Shown here piece after piece: positions 36,961 through 48,869 of a stretch of 64,000 bases of DNA (its first letter is position 1; each line of letters starts with the position of its first letter). This DNA is from Hibiscus mutabilis (Eukaryota > Streptophyta > Magnoliopsida > Malvales > Malvaceae). The stretch is from assembly GCA_019671005.1 (NCBI GenBank), contig CM033718.1:22510014-22574013 (forward strand). The letters are read 5' to 3'. Made by a program: the position numbers and the translations under genes. The notes beneath the pieces were generated by a model. It saw only the letters and a list, made by a program, of their open reading frames with translations. It had not been told where the DNA came from and did not search any database.

Positions 36961-37421
36961 ATTGATCAACAAAGTGATGAACTATGAAAGTTCTATGCAC
37001 ACAAGGAAAATCACTTGAAGAAGGAGGCTTAACATCCTACTTTTGATTCAAGTGGTAAAATTAGTTGAATTTATTAGTTCATCTTGTTTTATTTCTTTTG
37101 AATTCAACTAGTTAATCATGAATTGTTGGACTAACAATTTGTTTGATGCTTGAGTAAGGACGAGTCACTTTTAAACGAAAGTATTTAATTTTCAAATCTT
37201 TTTTAAAACCTCCATTGTTATTGAATTTCAAGTTACAAAATTCTTTTTGATATAACAAAAAGGGGGAGAATGGTTTGAAAAATTGAATTCTCAAAAGAAA
37301 AAAGGGGAGCTTTTTAATATTTTCTACAAATAACCTCTTTTTCAAAAATTATTTTACTAAGGGGGAGAATCATTAAAACAATTTTTCAAGTTGGTTTTAC
37401 TATATCAAAAAGGGGGGAGAT

Positions 37422-38175
37422 TGTTAGGATATTTGTTGTGATATAATAATTGAAAAATAGTTTTGGACAAAATTGAAAAGATTTCAAAAATGGTTTTAAG
37501 TCCAAACAACTTGAAAATATGTTTGAAATAGTTTCATAAGTTTTTAACATGATTTAAAAAGCTTTTAAGTGGCCAAAATGTCAATTTTGGAAGGCCCGTA
37601 CCAGTACACCTTTGGTTCGTATCGGTACACATATACAAACCATTTTCTAAAAACCAAACCGCGTACCGAAACAGCATCTGCCGTACAGGTATATGCATGG
37701 TGGTTTTGAAACCCCCTTAGGTTTTTAGTTTCCAAAAACCAAACCGCGTACCGATACAACATTTGTCGTATAGGTACATGCATAGTGGTTTCAAACCCCT
37801 TGGGTTTTCAGTCTCCAACGGCTATTTCCCAAAATAGGGTCGTACCGATACGAGTACCAAAGTACCGATACCGATAGCACCATAATGGGAAATTTTGCTT
37901 GGAACTCATCCCCAACGGTCACCAGCAGCTAGAATCTCATTTGGGAACATAAAAGAAGTCTTCAAGTATCAGAAACAACTAATGATAAAAAAGCCAACAT
38001 TCCATTGATTGTAAAATGTCTTAGTGCTCAAATTTCCACATTTTTCATAGACAATACTTGTGAGCTTTCATTGTAATATTTGCTCAAGTGTTTTAAGATT
38101 GGGTGAGTGCTTAAATATTGTAAACATATACATTTGAGAGGTTTTCCTAGTTTGCCTTTTTTTCTCTTTGTAAAA
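37422..38175 (+). repeat. Truncated 3' LTR of the SIRE-like copia
   Basis: Homologous to 34714 through about 35467, then stops at TTGTAAAAGACGAG, where host copia sequence resumes. Confidence 0.8.
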
Positions 38176-40600
38176 GACGAGTTTTACACATTTCAATGTA
38201 CGAACTATAGGCTCAAATACTTCTTTTTTCAAAAGAGTTTTTAGTTTCACCTCAATTGCCTCTTTCTATTTTGGTCAATCATTTCTTTGTTTACACTGTC
38301 CAATTGACAATGGTTTATGATCCACATCATCATCCAAAATTTGTAGTGCTATATTGCATGCAAAAGTATTCTCAACATCAATTTTATTTCGGCTCCACTT
38401 GTTACTAGACATGACATAGTGTATTGAGATCTCATCATTATCAGGTACCTGATTCATGCCTATTGTCTTTTCTTGAGAACTTTTAATCTTTTCTTGAGAT
38501 CTTTCATAATTCGTTGAATCCTCGATCGAACCATCACAAGATATAGCTCATTTTCTCTTTCGAGGAATTTTATCTTTGGAACCTACATGTCTACCACATT
38601 TCAGGTGTGAGTTAGACTCATTAGCAACTAGAGTTTGTCCTTCTAGGACATCGATTTTATCAGAGCATTCATAGTTGATATTTGTGACTTAGTCGCTATT
38701 TTAGGGTCAGCAAAATTATCTGGCAATTGATTTGCTAAATGAATTATCCTTTGAACTTATAGTTCACATTGTTGAGTACGTGGATCAAACTGAGATAATG
38801 ATAATTCATTCAAACTTATTTATTTTTCTAGCTATTTATTTTCTCCCCCTAATGTTAGGAAAATTGACTCATTAAAATGATAGTCAACAAATCAACCTGT
38901 AAATAAATTTCTCATCGAAAGCTCGAGATATTTAATTATCAAGTGGAATTTGAATCCGAAATATATTCCTAACATCCTTTGAGAACCCATCTTTGTGCAT
39001 TGTGGTGGAGCAATTAAAACATATACCGCACACCAAAAAATTCTAAGATGAGAAATATTTTGATTCGTTACCAAAAACCATTTGTAATGGGTAGAACTTA
39101 TGATAATTGTTGGCTTGATGTGAATTAGTGGGGCTGCATGTAAAATGACATGTCACTAGAATTATCAAGACGAATTGTCTTTATCGGTAATCTGGAAAAT
39201 GTGCTCATAGTTTTTAAAACTGAGCAAGTAACCTCGCAAATGCCAAGTTGCGAGTTGATAACAAGGATACATATATCTAGATGATCTATAAGAAGGGTGT
39301 ATGGGCCCACATATATCACCCTGTATCCATTCTAGAAAATTAATAGATTCATAATCTATCTTAGCCTGTGATGGTCGAATAATTAGTTTGCCTTGAGAGC
39401 AAGCATCACATAAAAAAACATTATTTTGAAGAATCTGTCAGTTCTTCAATCAATGACCACATGGAGTGTCAATAAGTTTTCACATCATAATTAAACCGGG
39501 ATGGCCTAACTGGTCATGCCAAGTGATAAAGTTATCAGGTTTACAATAGCATGAGCTTTAATTTGTACTAATTTTTGTGTTGTATAATCCGGATGACAGT
39601 GCATGTAATTTTGTCAAGATTTTCCTATTGCCTTAGGTTATACTCGCAATATGGAGATAGTCAGCAACCCCTTGACTAGTAGTCTCAATATGATATTCAT
39701 TTCTGCGAACATTTTTAAAATTCAATAAGTCTCTTTGTAACGTTGGCGAGTGTAACGCATTGTGAATATGGAATTGAGTTCCATTTGGTAGTAACATATT
39801 TTCTCTTTAGAAGCCTTCTGTGATATTAGTAGTTTCGAATATAGTACTCACATTATTCCCTTACAATTTTAAATGTGAAAATATGAATAAGTATGCACTT
39901 TTCAGTATGTGCTTTGTTCCATTTACTTCAAGGAATGAAAAATATTGAATATAGCACATATCAAATCGATTATCCATCAAAGATAATTTGTCAAGAACTT
40001 ATTACTCTTAAGTATATTATGAGTACTTGCACTATCCGTTAAGTATAAATCGCCACAATCCATTGCATATTTTATTCCGAAGGTAACCATATTCTTCAAA
40101 AGATAATAAATAAATGTTTTAATATATATATAATATAAAACATAAATAAATAATATGTAAAGCAAATTAACATAAAGCAAAAAAATTAAAAGATCAATTA
40201 TTGTCTTTAGAGGTTATAAGGAAATAAAATAAAAAGCCGAATTACTCCCTTCAGGGGTTATGAGGAAATCAACAACATCTAAATGAGTTGGACCAACAAT
40301 GCCATAATTATTTTCGCCATATATAAAATTTGTTTATCATTCATGATTGTGGATAAAGGTCCATAATGCTTCGGCGTTTGATAAGTACGAGACCAATGGT
40401 TTGTACCATCGCATTGATAACATAAAGATTTTAATATGATCTCTGTCACTCTTGTCATCCTTATAATCCCACTTCTGGTGGGAACAAGCATTCTTAAAAT
40501 GATCATCTTACCCATGTCTATTTCTATGGCATCAATCGCGACCACAATTGCTAATGTGGCATTTATTCTTTCCGCTATAAAATGTCGCATTCACTTCAGG
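38176..40600 (-). pseudogene. copia gag-pol remains: RT start, integrase, protease, zinc knuckle
   Basis: Minus-strand pieces from left to right: RT entry (LKTLLKKEVFEPIVRTLKCV, 38250-38176); integrase C-terminal block (HLRIFWCAVYVLIAPPQCTK, 39050-38990, normally HLRIFGCAVYVPI); integrase core piece (RLPIKTIRLDN, about 39180); protease-like CGDLYLTDSASTHNIL near 40040; and a zinc knuckle CYQCDGTNHWSRTY near 40400, whose last cysteine has become tyrosine. Each piece is in a different frame or is cut by stops. The element is dead. Confidence 0.75.
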
Positions 40601-41092
40601 GAATAGAACGGAGCCAATAGGTCTTTAAAACCTTTCCACAATATTGTTTATGTAGGACATTATTAATTGTGTGAAAAATGGAGTATGTTTTTCTAACATA
40701 TCCTCATTAGTGAAACTCTGACCACAAATTTTCACTTTAATTTGAAACGTTCACATAATTGAGTTTTATTCACTAACCATATAGTGTATTATCATGTTTG
40801 CATTCACTTCAGGGAATGAAACAAATCCAATATTCGCATGGAATAAACATCATGCTTGCATTCACTTTAGGGAATGCCTCTCATAAAAATTCTTCGATCA
40901 AGACGAATTTTCGTAACTTGAAACATTCACTAACCATAATATAAGAGTTATTAACTATAAATAAGAAAATATACCAAGCTTTCTAAGTTAAATTGAACAC
41001 ACGGTAGATGTAGTCACCAATATCTTGGTGAAATCTTTTCCGAGAATTGCCGACAAGAACCACGATTATTGAGCGAGATCGTGCTGACAACG
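40601..41092 (-). other. Copia leader and gag N-terminal region, decayed
   Basis: No continuous frame. An 18 bp motif, CATTCACTTCAGGGAATG or close variants, occurs at 39920, 40588, 40801 and 40859. The bases next to the LTR (GTTGTCAGCACGATCTCGC on the minus strand) should include the PBS but do not match tRNA-iMet well. Confidence 0.45.
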
Positions 41093-41330
41093 TGTTGTGA
41101 CTAAAATAAAGAAGAACAAGAGAGATGGACAAGAACAAAGAAGAGAGACAAAGAGAGAGACTTGTATTATATTCTCAATGTAGGGTTGTGTACAATGCTT
41201 TCTCCAAACACTATATTTATAGACATAAAATGAAAACCTTAATTCCAATAGGTATTAAACCCTAATAATAAACTACATTAAAATCTCATTTAAAAATGGG
41301 TATTCACCATAAATAAAGATATTCATAACA
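41093..41330 (-). repeat. 5' LTR of the minus-strand copia
   Basis: Pairs with 33684-33922 and ends ATATTCATAACA. Confidence 0.85.
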
Positions 41331-41335
41331 TGATA

Positions 41336-41867
41336 ATTATTGTAATCATGTATAATTATTATACATTATAGATAAATTTTAAAAGGACTGCACATAATAT
41401 TTAGTTTATAATTTTTATGATTATTATAATTTATACATGATAATTAGTTTATACAAAATTATAATTTTTAGAGTACTTTGTTGGGATTTTTTTTTTGAGA
41501 GTGTTGCATGAGATGATTTTAAATCCTATATATTTGATCCTTAAACACTAAAATTTAAAACTCTAAATCTTTAATTCTAAACTTTAAATACCTAAATCCT
41601 AAATAAGGTATGTGATACTAAAATAGACAAAATTATGTAAACTAAATTTTACGTGTATAAATAATCTTTTTAAAAAATATTTACGGGTCAAATAATAAAT
41701 AAGATATATTGTATATGAATGCACACAAACACGACCTCATATCACGAGGGAATGCAAGTTCAAAGGTCCAAGAAATGAAATCATATTTCAACAAGCCCAA
41801 CCAATCAGATTGCACCACACATTTAACTTCACAAGGACAAAATCGTAAGTTCTTAAAATATTTATAT
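41336..41867. other. AT-rich intergenic DNA
   Basis: Contains CTAAATCCTAAA-type tracts at 41550-41620. A 61-codon ORF at 41709 is not recognised and is probably chance. Confidence 0.5.
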
Positions 41868-41876
41868 CTTATTTAT

Positions 41877-42627
41877 GACTTAATCGTGAAATAGGTGCTC
41901 AAACTATGCATTTTTTCAGTAGCTGTCTAAATTATTTTTTGGGCCAAATAAGTGCCTAATGTTTTATTCTATGACACGTGTCATCTAAAATTCTAAAATT
42001 ATATTAAAAATAAATAAAATTACTTAATTTTTCAAAAAATCTCTAAGTTTTCTAGATTTCACAAAACAGCCCCAAATTTCAAAATCTCTAACTCCCCAAA
42101 ACCTAAATCCCTATTTGGGCCAATTTTGCCGCCGGTTGCCATGCCGCCGGTTGCCACATCGGTCACCGGACCATCATGACCGTTTCCCCATCCACCTCGT
42201 CACCGAAAATCGACTAACGTTGTGCGAAACGTCGAAATTGTCAAATGGTTCCTTCGAACGATTCACGACGAACGACGTGTGGGTTGTTCAGCGAGACGAG
42301 AGCACTTCATTCCGTCGCTGGCAACGCGGCCAATGCCGGCAGGACTGGTCGGATTTGGGGGTTTAGGAATTTGTGGACTATTTTAGAAATATTTGAAAAT
42401 TTTAGGATATATTTTTATTTTTATTTTTTTTATTAATTTTATTCATTTTTAATATAATTTTGAAATTTTCAGGAAATGACACGTGTCCTTTAATGGTGAG
42501 AATTAACGAAAAACCTTAAATGGTCACGAAATGAAACGTTAGACACCTATTTGAGTCAAAAAATAGTTTGGACGCCTAACTAGAAAAAAAGAGAGCATAA
42601 TTTGAGCACCTAGTTGCGTATTAAGCC
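41877..42627. mobile_element. Mutator-type MITE, 751 bp, perfect 9 bp TSD
   Basis: CTTATTTAT flanks both sides (41868-41876 and 42628-42636), the 9 bp size made by Mutator transposases. Terminal inverted repeats of about 100 bp start GACTTAATCGTGAAATAGGT on the left and GGCTTAATACGCAACTAGGT on the right (inverted). GACACGTGTC occurs in both arms. The middle (42110-42360) is GC-rich and unlike the arms (GCCGCCGGTTGCC twice), which could be captured DNA. The ORFs there are not recognised. Confidence 0.85.
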
Positions 42628-42756
42628 CTTATTTATTGACCATTTAATCCTCCATTCCCCCTAAACTCTCCCCTGTAAACAACCAAAAGCTTAAACGCAA
42701 CCAAAGAAGCCATTCTTTCTCTTCTCCAATTGAAAAACCCACCGTCAATTTTGAAA

Positions 42757-43860
42757 ATGACAACCGAAAGTGACACTTCCAGGGTCGGGTCTGGATCCGA
42801 GTCTCACACCGCCAGCGGAAGCGCCACTTCTGACCGCAAGGTCGCGTTGATCACCGGCATCACCGGTCAAGACGGTTCCTACCTGACCAAATTCCTCCTC
42901 AACAAAGGCTAAGAAGTCCATGGCTTGATCCGCCGCTCCTCCAACTTTAACACGTAGCGTATCAGCCACATCTACATTGATCCACACAACGCCCACAAGG
43001 CTCTCATGAAGCTCCATTACACTGACCTCACCAACGCTTCCTTGCTTCGCCGCTGGCTCGATACTATCCGACTCGACGAGGTTTACAATCTCACGTGGCC
43101 GTCTCTTTTGAGATCCCAAATTACACGACTGACGTGCTGGCTACGGGAGCTCTCCGGTTGTTGGAAGCCGTTAGATCCCATATCACCGCCACGGGTCGAA
43201 CCCATATCAAGTACTACCAGGCTGGATCCTCCGAAATGTTCGGATCCACCCGTCTGCCGCAATCTGAAAACACACCGTTTCACCCCAGATCTCCATACGC
43301 GGCTTCTAAATGCACCGCGCATTGGTACATTGTTACAGGGAACCGTACGGGATTTTCGCATGCAATGGGATTCTTTTCAATCACGAGTCCCCGAGAAGAG
43401 GAGAGAGTTTCAAGACCCGGAAGATTACTCGGGCTGTCGGGAGGATCAAGATTGGGTTGCACAACAAATTATTTTTGGGGAACCTTCAAGCTTCGAGGGA
43501 TTGGCGTTTTGCCGGGAATTACGTGGAAGCAATGTGAATGATGCTGCAACAAGAGAAGCCGGACGATTACGTGTGGAGACGGAGTAGTCGCATACGGTGG
43601 AGGAGTTCCTGTAAGTGGCATTTGGGTATTTGGGGTTGAAGTGGAAAGATCATGTGGTGATTGACAAAGAGGTATTTTAGGCCTGCGGAGGTGGATAACT
43701 TGAAAGGCGATTAAAGTAAGGCAAGGAAGGTTCTTGGGTGGAAACCCAGAGTTGGATTCGAGCAATTGGTGAAGATGATGGTTGATGAAGATGTTGAATT
43801 GGCTACAAGGGGGAAAGTACTGGTTGATGCTAGTTATATGGATGCCAACAACAGCCGTAA
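42757..43860 (+). pseudogene. GMD: GDP-mannose 4,6-dehydratase pseudogene (MUR1/GMD-like)
   Basis: The family enzyme makes GDP-4-keto-6-deoxymannose, the first step to GDP-L-fucose for cell-wall glycans. The start is ATG 42757. The NAD(P)-binding glycine motif ALITGITGQDGSYLTKFLL is intact, then VHGLIRRSSNFNT, the substrate block KYYQAGSSEMFGST, SENTPFHPRSPYAASKC (normal Tyr/Lys dyad region), LGNLQASRDW and the C-terminal MDAN. Damage: TAA at 42910 in place of Tyr; TAG at about 42957 in place of Gln; loss of 13 bases just before HVAVSFEIP (about 43093); a second frameshift near 43325; TGA at about 43540 in place of Trp; and further frame loss. No introns are seen; I recall plant GMD genes as intronless, so this does not prove a retrocopy. 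Confidence 0.9.
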
Positions 43861-44113
43861 TCTACACAATGTTGGGAAGTTTTCTTCTTGGTGTTTAAGA
43901 ATAGGGTATTTATTTACTTGAAGTTTTATGTCGTTTTTTATCCGTTTAATTCCCATAAGTTCTCAGTGACGTCACTCTGAGTTATTTTGATTAAGGAGAG
44001 CCTAAAATTTGCAGTTTAAGTTTTGATTATGTGGTGAGAATGCTGGAATCTATAATCGAGTAGTTATAGTGTGTACAAGATCTGAAAATGATACTTTGTT
44101 CCTGATGTGATTT
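43861..44113. other. 3' flank of the GMD pseudogene
   Basis: No gene. It leads into the target site of the large nested element. Confidence 0.5.
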
Positions 44114-44651
44114 GTTTTATGTTATGTTGCACTGATACGGGTACGGAATCAAGGACGAGAAACATTAATTTTTAAAATTACAAGATACGAGTACGATTAG
44201 AGTACGACAAATATAAAATAAATTTTATATTTTAAGAAAATATAAAAACTTAAAATATAAAATTAAAAAGTCATACAAAAATTATGTGAGCATGACATCA
44301 CACATATTTATAAGAGTTAAGGACATTTGTAGAACCATTGGATCCTATTTTGACCAAAGTAGGATTTAAAATCTATATTTTCGGGAGTAGAACCTTTACA
44401 GTAAACTCGCCGCACTAGTACGGCAAGTTCCAAAAATATATTATTTTTATTCAAACTCGCCTTAGACGTACGATGAGTTTTATTTTTTAATACCAGTTTA
44501 AACCTTAATCACGAGATCAACCTAATCCCAAACCGAACTTGCAATAATGGCATGACGAGTTTCCTCTAACTTAATGGCCGCTATAGATTTTACGGAGAAA
44601 ATAATGGGTTCCTTTAGGGTTTTTGCAAATCATGGTTTTTTTTTATTTTCT

Positions 44652-44660
44652 TATAAATAG
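44652..44660 (+). promoter_or_regulatory. TATA box for the PMD gene of the MULE
   Basis: TATAAATAG just inside the left TIR, about 350 bp upstream of the first PMD codons and followed by a C/T and purine-rich leader. Confidence 0.55.
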
Positions 44661-45003
44661 ATAGTTTTGTTTAGGGTTTAGAATACACAAATATTTTCAA
44701 TCTCTTTGGTTCGAGCAAAGAAAAAGAGTTAGTGAAGCCGTGATATTTTCTTAGACGACACCGAAAGAAACAAGCTTACATATAATTCGAAAGGTTAAAG
44801 GTAACGTTTATTAACTTTTTTAGAGTCCGATTAATATTTTTGAATATGATTTATTTTTTTATTCGAAATTTTTTTATATATGCATACTTTTTCTAATCCG
44901 AATAGTAAATTGTGTTGTAAATATTTTAATCGAAAATATTTAAAAAATTGGATTAATTTATGATGTTTTAGGCATTTAATTGCGCATAACTATTAGGGGA
45001 AAA

Positions 45004-46482
45004 TGACGTTGTTAAGACTTCAAGATTCTCATATCATGAAAAACATGGAATTATTGGTAAGAATTTATGGGTTTTTTTTGTAACTTTTAATTTATTTTTA
45101 AATGATAAAGTACTCTTTAATTTAAATTTTTTGTTTGTAGAACGAGGATTCAAAATTTCGACTTCGCTTGATATGGAGCGATCCGACAAGCCAATATATA
45201 ATGGGATATCTGAAGAATTCTAGTTTTTGGTACGCCTCAAAGATTCGTGAGTTTAAAATCGTGCCGCAGTTGATTAATGAGTTAGTGGAGCGTTGAAGAC
45301 CGGAGATGCATACCTTCCACATGCCGTAAGGGGAGTGCACAATCACCCTGAAGATGTTGCTATGCATCTTGGTATCCTAATATTAGGCAGTCCAATTATT
45401 GGTCAGAATAATTATTTTGTTAATGATTATTGCTCCAAGTTTTTGGGGAAGACACCACCAGCGCATGCTGTTGATGGTAAACGTGTGAAGCTGACATGGC
45501 TGAAGAGTGATTTTCAAGTGGATGAAAATTCCACATCAGGAGAAATTGATTATGCTGCTTGAGACTATATATTGCTCCATATTGGTGGTATGGTAATGCC
45601 GAACAAATCGAGTTCTCACGTGCACACACAATACCTTATGTTCTTGCAGACGTGGGGAGTAAAAAATTCATTTGGAGATCTACAATATTAGGTTTCTTGT
45701 ACCGCGAGTTGTGCAAGGCAACGACCTAGACAGACGATATTCGTGCACACCGATATTGGTGGGTGTGTGGTGCTAATACAATCATGGGCCTGGTACAGTC
45801 TTCCATTCTTGGCACCTATTTGCGATCCTACGTTTCAATTCCTACACGCTTCAAGGTAATAATGTTAATTCCTATAATTGTTTTAAATGTTATTTAGGGA
45901 AACCATGATCCATCTACGTATTTGTATTATGTAGATGGGACCAAAATTCAAAAAGAATGCGTTGAAGGTAAAAATAATCATCGAAGTTAGAGTGAAGATT
46001 GACATGTATTTCGAGGAGTAGGTAATGCAAATTTGCTTTAGATCGAAATTTGAAAATTTGAATTTATTTTGATCTAATTTTCTAGTTATGTACTATTATT
46101 GCAGTTCCAATGGATGTTATATGATGAAGATGATGATATTCGTTAGGTGATTCTGAACGATGCCTATGAAGATGCCGAAAATTGGTGTTCGGTAATACCA
46201 TTGTTAAATTTTGTGATTGTCGAACTGTTTAATGACAATCAGGTTCTTAGGCATTTTGGACATCACCAGCCTTTGCAGGAGGACTCGACCAATATGGATG
46301 AGTTTGAACATGTGAACTTACGGGGTAATAACGAAGATAATTGGCCAAAGAGATATTCGTCATACATAGCATGGTGGCATGACAAGTCAAGCAGGTTACC
46401 GAATCATGGTCCCATTCGACTGAATGATTTCAATTTCTCAAATTCTGAGTACCATCAATGGTTTGTAGCAAACAACAAATAG
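45004..46482 (+). pseudogene. Plant mobile domain (PMD/MAIN-like) protein pseudogene
   Basis: Probable start MTLLRLQDSHIMKNMELL at 45004, then an intron-like AT-rich gap. Next come LINELVER and HTFHMP, with the family block GECTITLEDVA changed by frame shifts, then FLGKTPPAHAVDGKRVKLTW (45430-45500). Around 45570 is YILLHIGGMVMPN, at 45750 GGCVVLIQSWAWYSLPFLAP, and at 46110-46250 QWMLYDEDDDIR followed by DAYEDAENWCSVIPLLNFVI. The PMD occurs in MAIN-type plant proteins needed for meristem maintenance and is common in transposons. Several stops and frameshifts are present. Lying inside a MULE, it is cargo and not a free host gene. Confidence 0.75.
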
Positions 46483-47681
46483 AAGCCCAACGACAAACTT
46501 ATATTCTTTTGTTTCAAACCCGACAAGCCCAGGATGAGGGAGCGTCGAATGAGTCGTCATCGGGTGCAGGTCGTCTGGAGGTAGATCCATGGGATGAGAG
46601 GTAGAGGTAGATCTGAAGGTAGAGGTAGACGCTTAATAAGAGAACCCAAACCAGACTTGTTACAGGAACCTGATCCGAAACCCAAACCCGAGCCTTACTT
46701 GGGACCAAGCTCTACATAGTACAAAGAGGTTTAATTATTGATTTGAGTTGACAGAATTTGTTATGTTACGTACGCAATGGTTTTGTTTCTTAATTTTAGA
46801 TATATTTTTAATAAATTTCAGACCCATTGAATGAATTCATGATTTAATAATGGTTTGAGTTTAGTTGACAATAATTGTTATGTTTGTTTATTTCACTTAA
46901 CAAACTATGTAGAGTGTTGCAATCAATCAGATATAACGAATTACTACGTTTAGAACACTAAAATATATATAGAACACAAAAAATTGGCAACTTATTACAC
47001 ATTACTCCCCGAACTTGAATACATATGCTTGAGTACATATAAATAATTTGTTGTAGTATACAATAGATTAACTCAGTACTAGACTTTGTGATATGACTGC
47101 CTAATTGTTTGATTTGTACAAGGTTGTTCGTGTAAAAAACGGGGTCAATCAACATGAAATATGAAATGTAGTGCCCGCATATGTCATGATAGACGTATAA
47201 GGGCCTGCATGGGATAAAAATGGGTACAACATTATACCCTAAAAGCCTGGAGACAACATTTGTGTTGCATCCCAAATAATGTAGGACTACGCGGTTTCAC
47301 GGTAAACTAATGTTGTAAGCGAAACTTTGTAATATGAGACAATATGACAACAATTGGAGTTTCCAAGCTTCCGTCATGATTTCTAGCAGCCTCATTTCGA
47401 GCAATATACAACGTAATTAATGTAGTTGCCTGAACTTTGTCAATTTGATACGTATAAAAACAATAAAAGACAATTGTGGTATGGAAGGGAATGCGTTGTT
47501 TCAGCAGTGCTATTTATACCGGAAGTGGAAATGATTGGGAAACTTGCTGAGCATACACGACGAGTTAGGTAACTTGTCGTGCATGCTCGATGAGTTTCCC
47601 CTGTTATTTCTAGCTTTACAAGATTTTCGACAGCATTTTTGTAGAGGTTTCATGTAGGGTTTGAAATGTAGGTAGTGGTTT
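46483..47681. other. MULE interior without recognised gene
   Basis: Contains the PMD 3' end and an unrecognised minus-strand ORF (47275-46958). A minus-strand TATAAATAG at 47510-47518 lies upstream of that ORF, so a minus-strand transcript is possible. Confidence 0.4.
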
Positions 47682-48855
47682 TTGAATGTTGGACCGAACG
47701 ACAAACACTTAGTAGTATAGATAAACACTTGTACTTGATGTTAACGTAAAAGTTCGGGAACACCCCTATAAGAGTTGTCTTGGTAGGGTTTTCAACGCAT
47801 TTTTTGGTGCACGTTTTGAATGTTGGACCGAACAGTGGACACTTAGTCATATAAGTAAACACTTGTGCTTGATGTTAACGTTACAAATTTGGGCCAAAAA
47901 ATACCCGGAGACAGCGTAAAACGTGCCTAAACACCCATATAGGAGTTGTTTTGGTAGGATTTTTAACGCATTTTTTGAAGTACTTTTTGAATGTTGGACC
48001 GAACGAAGGATACTTAGTTGTATAGATAAACACTTTTATTTGATGTTAACGTAAAAGTTTGGGAACACCCCTATAAGAGTTATCTTGGTAGGGTTTTCAA
48101 CGCATTTTTTGGAGCACTTTTTGAATGTTGGACCAAACAATGGGCACTTAGTCGTATAAGTAAACACTTGTGCTTGATGTTAACGTTAAAAATTTGGGCC
48201 AAAAAATACCCGGAGATGGCGTAAAACGTGCCTAAACACCCCCTATAGGAGTTGTCTTGGTAGGATTTTAACGCATTTTTCGAAGCATTTTTTGAATGTT
48301 GGACCGAACGAAGGATACTTTGTTGTATAGATAAACACTTTTACTTGATGTTAACGTAAAAAAATTAGGCCAAAAAACACCCGGAGATGGCGTAAAACAC
48401 GCCTAAACACCCCTATAAGAGTTGTTTTGGTAGGGTTTTCAACCGCATTTTTCGGAGCACTTTTTGAATGTTGGACCAACGATGAACACTTAATCGTATA
48501 GATAAACACATGTACTTGATGTTAACATAAAAAAATTGGCCCAAAATACATTCGGAGACGGTGTAAAACGTGCATAAACACCTATATAGGGCTGTCTTGG
48601 TAGGGTTTTCAACGTATTTTTCGGAGTCATTTTTGAATGTTGTATTGAACAACGGACACTTAGTTGTATTGATAAATACTTGTACTTGATGTTAACGTAA
48701 ACAATTTGGACCAAAAAACATCTAGAAGCGGCGTAAAACAAGCCTAAACACCCCTATAGGAGTTGTCTTGGTAAGGTTTTCAACGCATTTCGGAGCAATT
48801 TTTGAATGTTAGACCAAACGACAGACATTTAGTCGTATAGATAATCACTTTCGTT
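47682..48855. repeat. Satellite-like array, eight units of about 134 or 170 bp
   Basis: The marker TTGAATGTTGGA or a variant starts at 47682, 47816, 47987, 48121, 48292, 48464, 48633 and 48802. The spacings are 134, 171, 134, 171, 172, 169 and 169 bp. The short units lack a block of about 37 bp containing TTGGGCCAAAAAATACCCGG. Each unit also has GTTGTCTTGGTAGGGTTTTC. The ORFs on the minus strand across it are repeat shadows. Confidence 0.85.
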
Positions 48856-48869
48856 CGGGCAATTTGTTC

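Larger units (their letters stand above)
34714..38175 (+). mobile_element. SIRE/Maximus-like copia relic, non-autonomous, nested
   Basis: LTR 1 runs from 34714 (TATTAGGATATTTG) to about 35735 and LTR 2 from 37422 (TGTTAGGATATTTG) to 38175, where it is cut off relative to LTR 1. A PBS at 35737-35748 (TAGTATCAGAGC, one mismatch to the tRNA-iMet type) and a polypurine tract AAAAAGGGGGGAGAT at 37409-37421 fit this group. Only gag-derived sequence is between them; protease, integrase and RT are missing. The truncated LTR 2 joins directly to the host copia RT, so a deletion removed the right end and any TSD. Confidence 0.8.
33684..41330 (-). mobile_element. Ty1-copia retrotransposon, interrupted by a second copia
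   Basis: LTRs are 33684-33922 (3' LTR) and 41093-41330 (5' LTR), about 239 bp each and clearly homologous (GGGTTGTGTACAATGCTTTC in both). The inner edge of the left LTR is followed by a minus-strand polypurine tract, AATGGGGAG. The flanks TGTTA and TGATA give a near-perfect 5 bp TSD. Coding pieces on the minus strand follow copia order from right to left: zinc knuckle, protease, integrase, RT. The SIRE-like relic at 34714-38175 splits the RT. Confidence 0.85.

Noticed and set aside
42115..42436. Arg-rich ORFs in the Mutator MITE
   Set aside because: Two overlapping frames over a GC-rich core with no domain; kept only as a possible captured scrap in the findings.
47510..48741. Several minus-strand ORFs with CLSI-LSV-RS phrases
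   Set aside because: They are frames of the 134/171 bp array and change frame at every unit.
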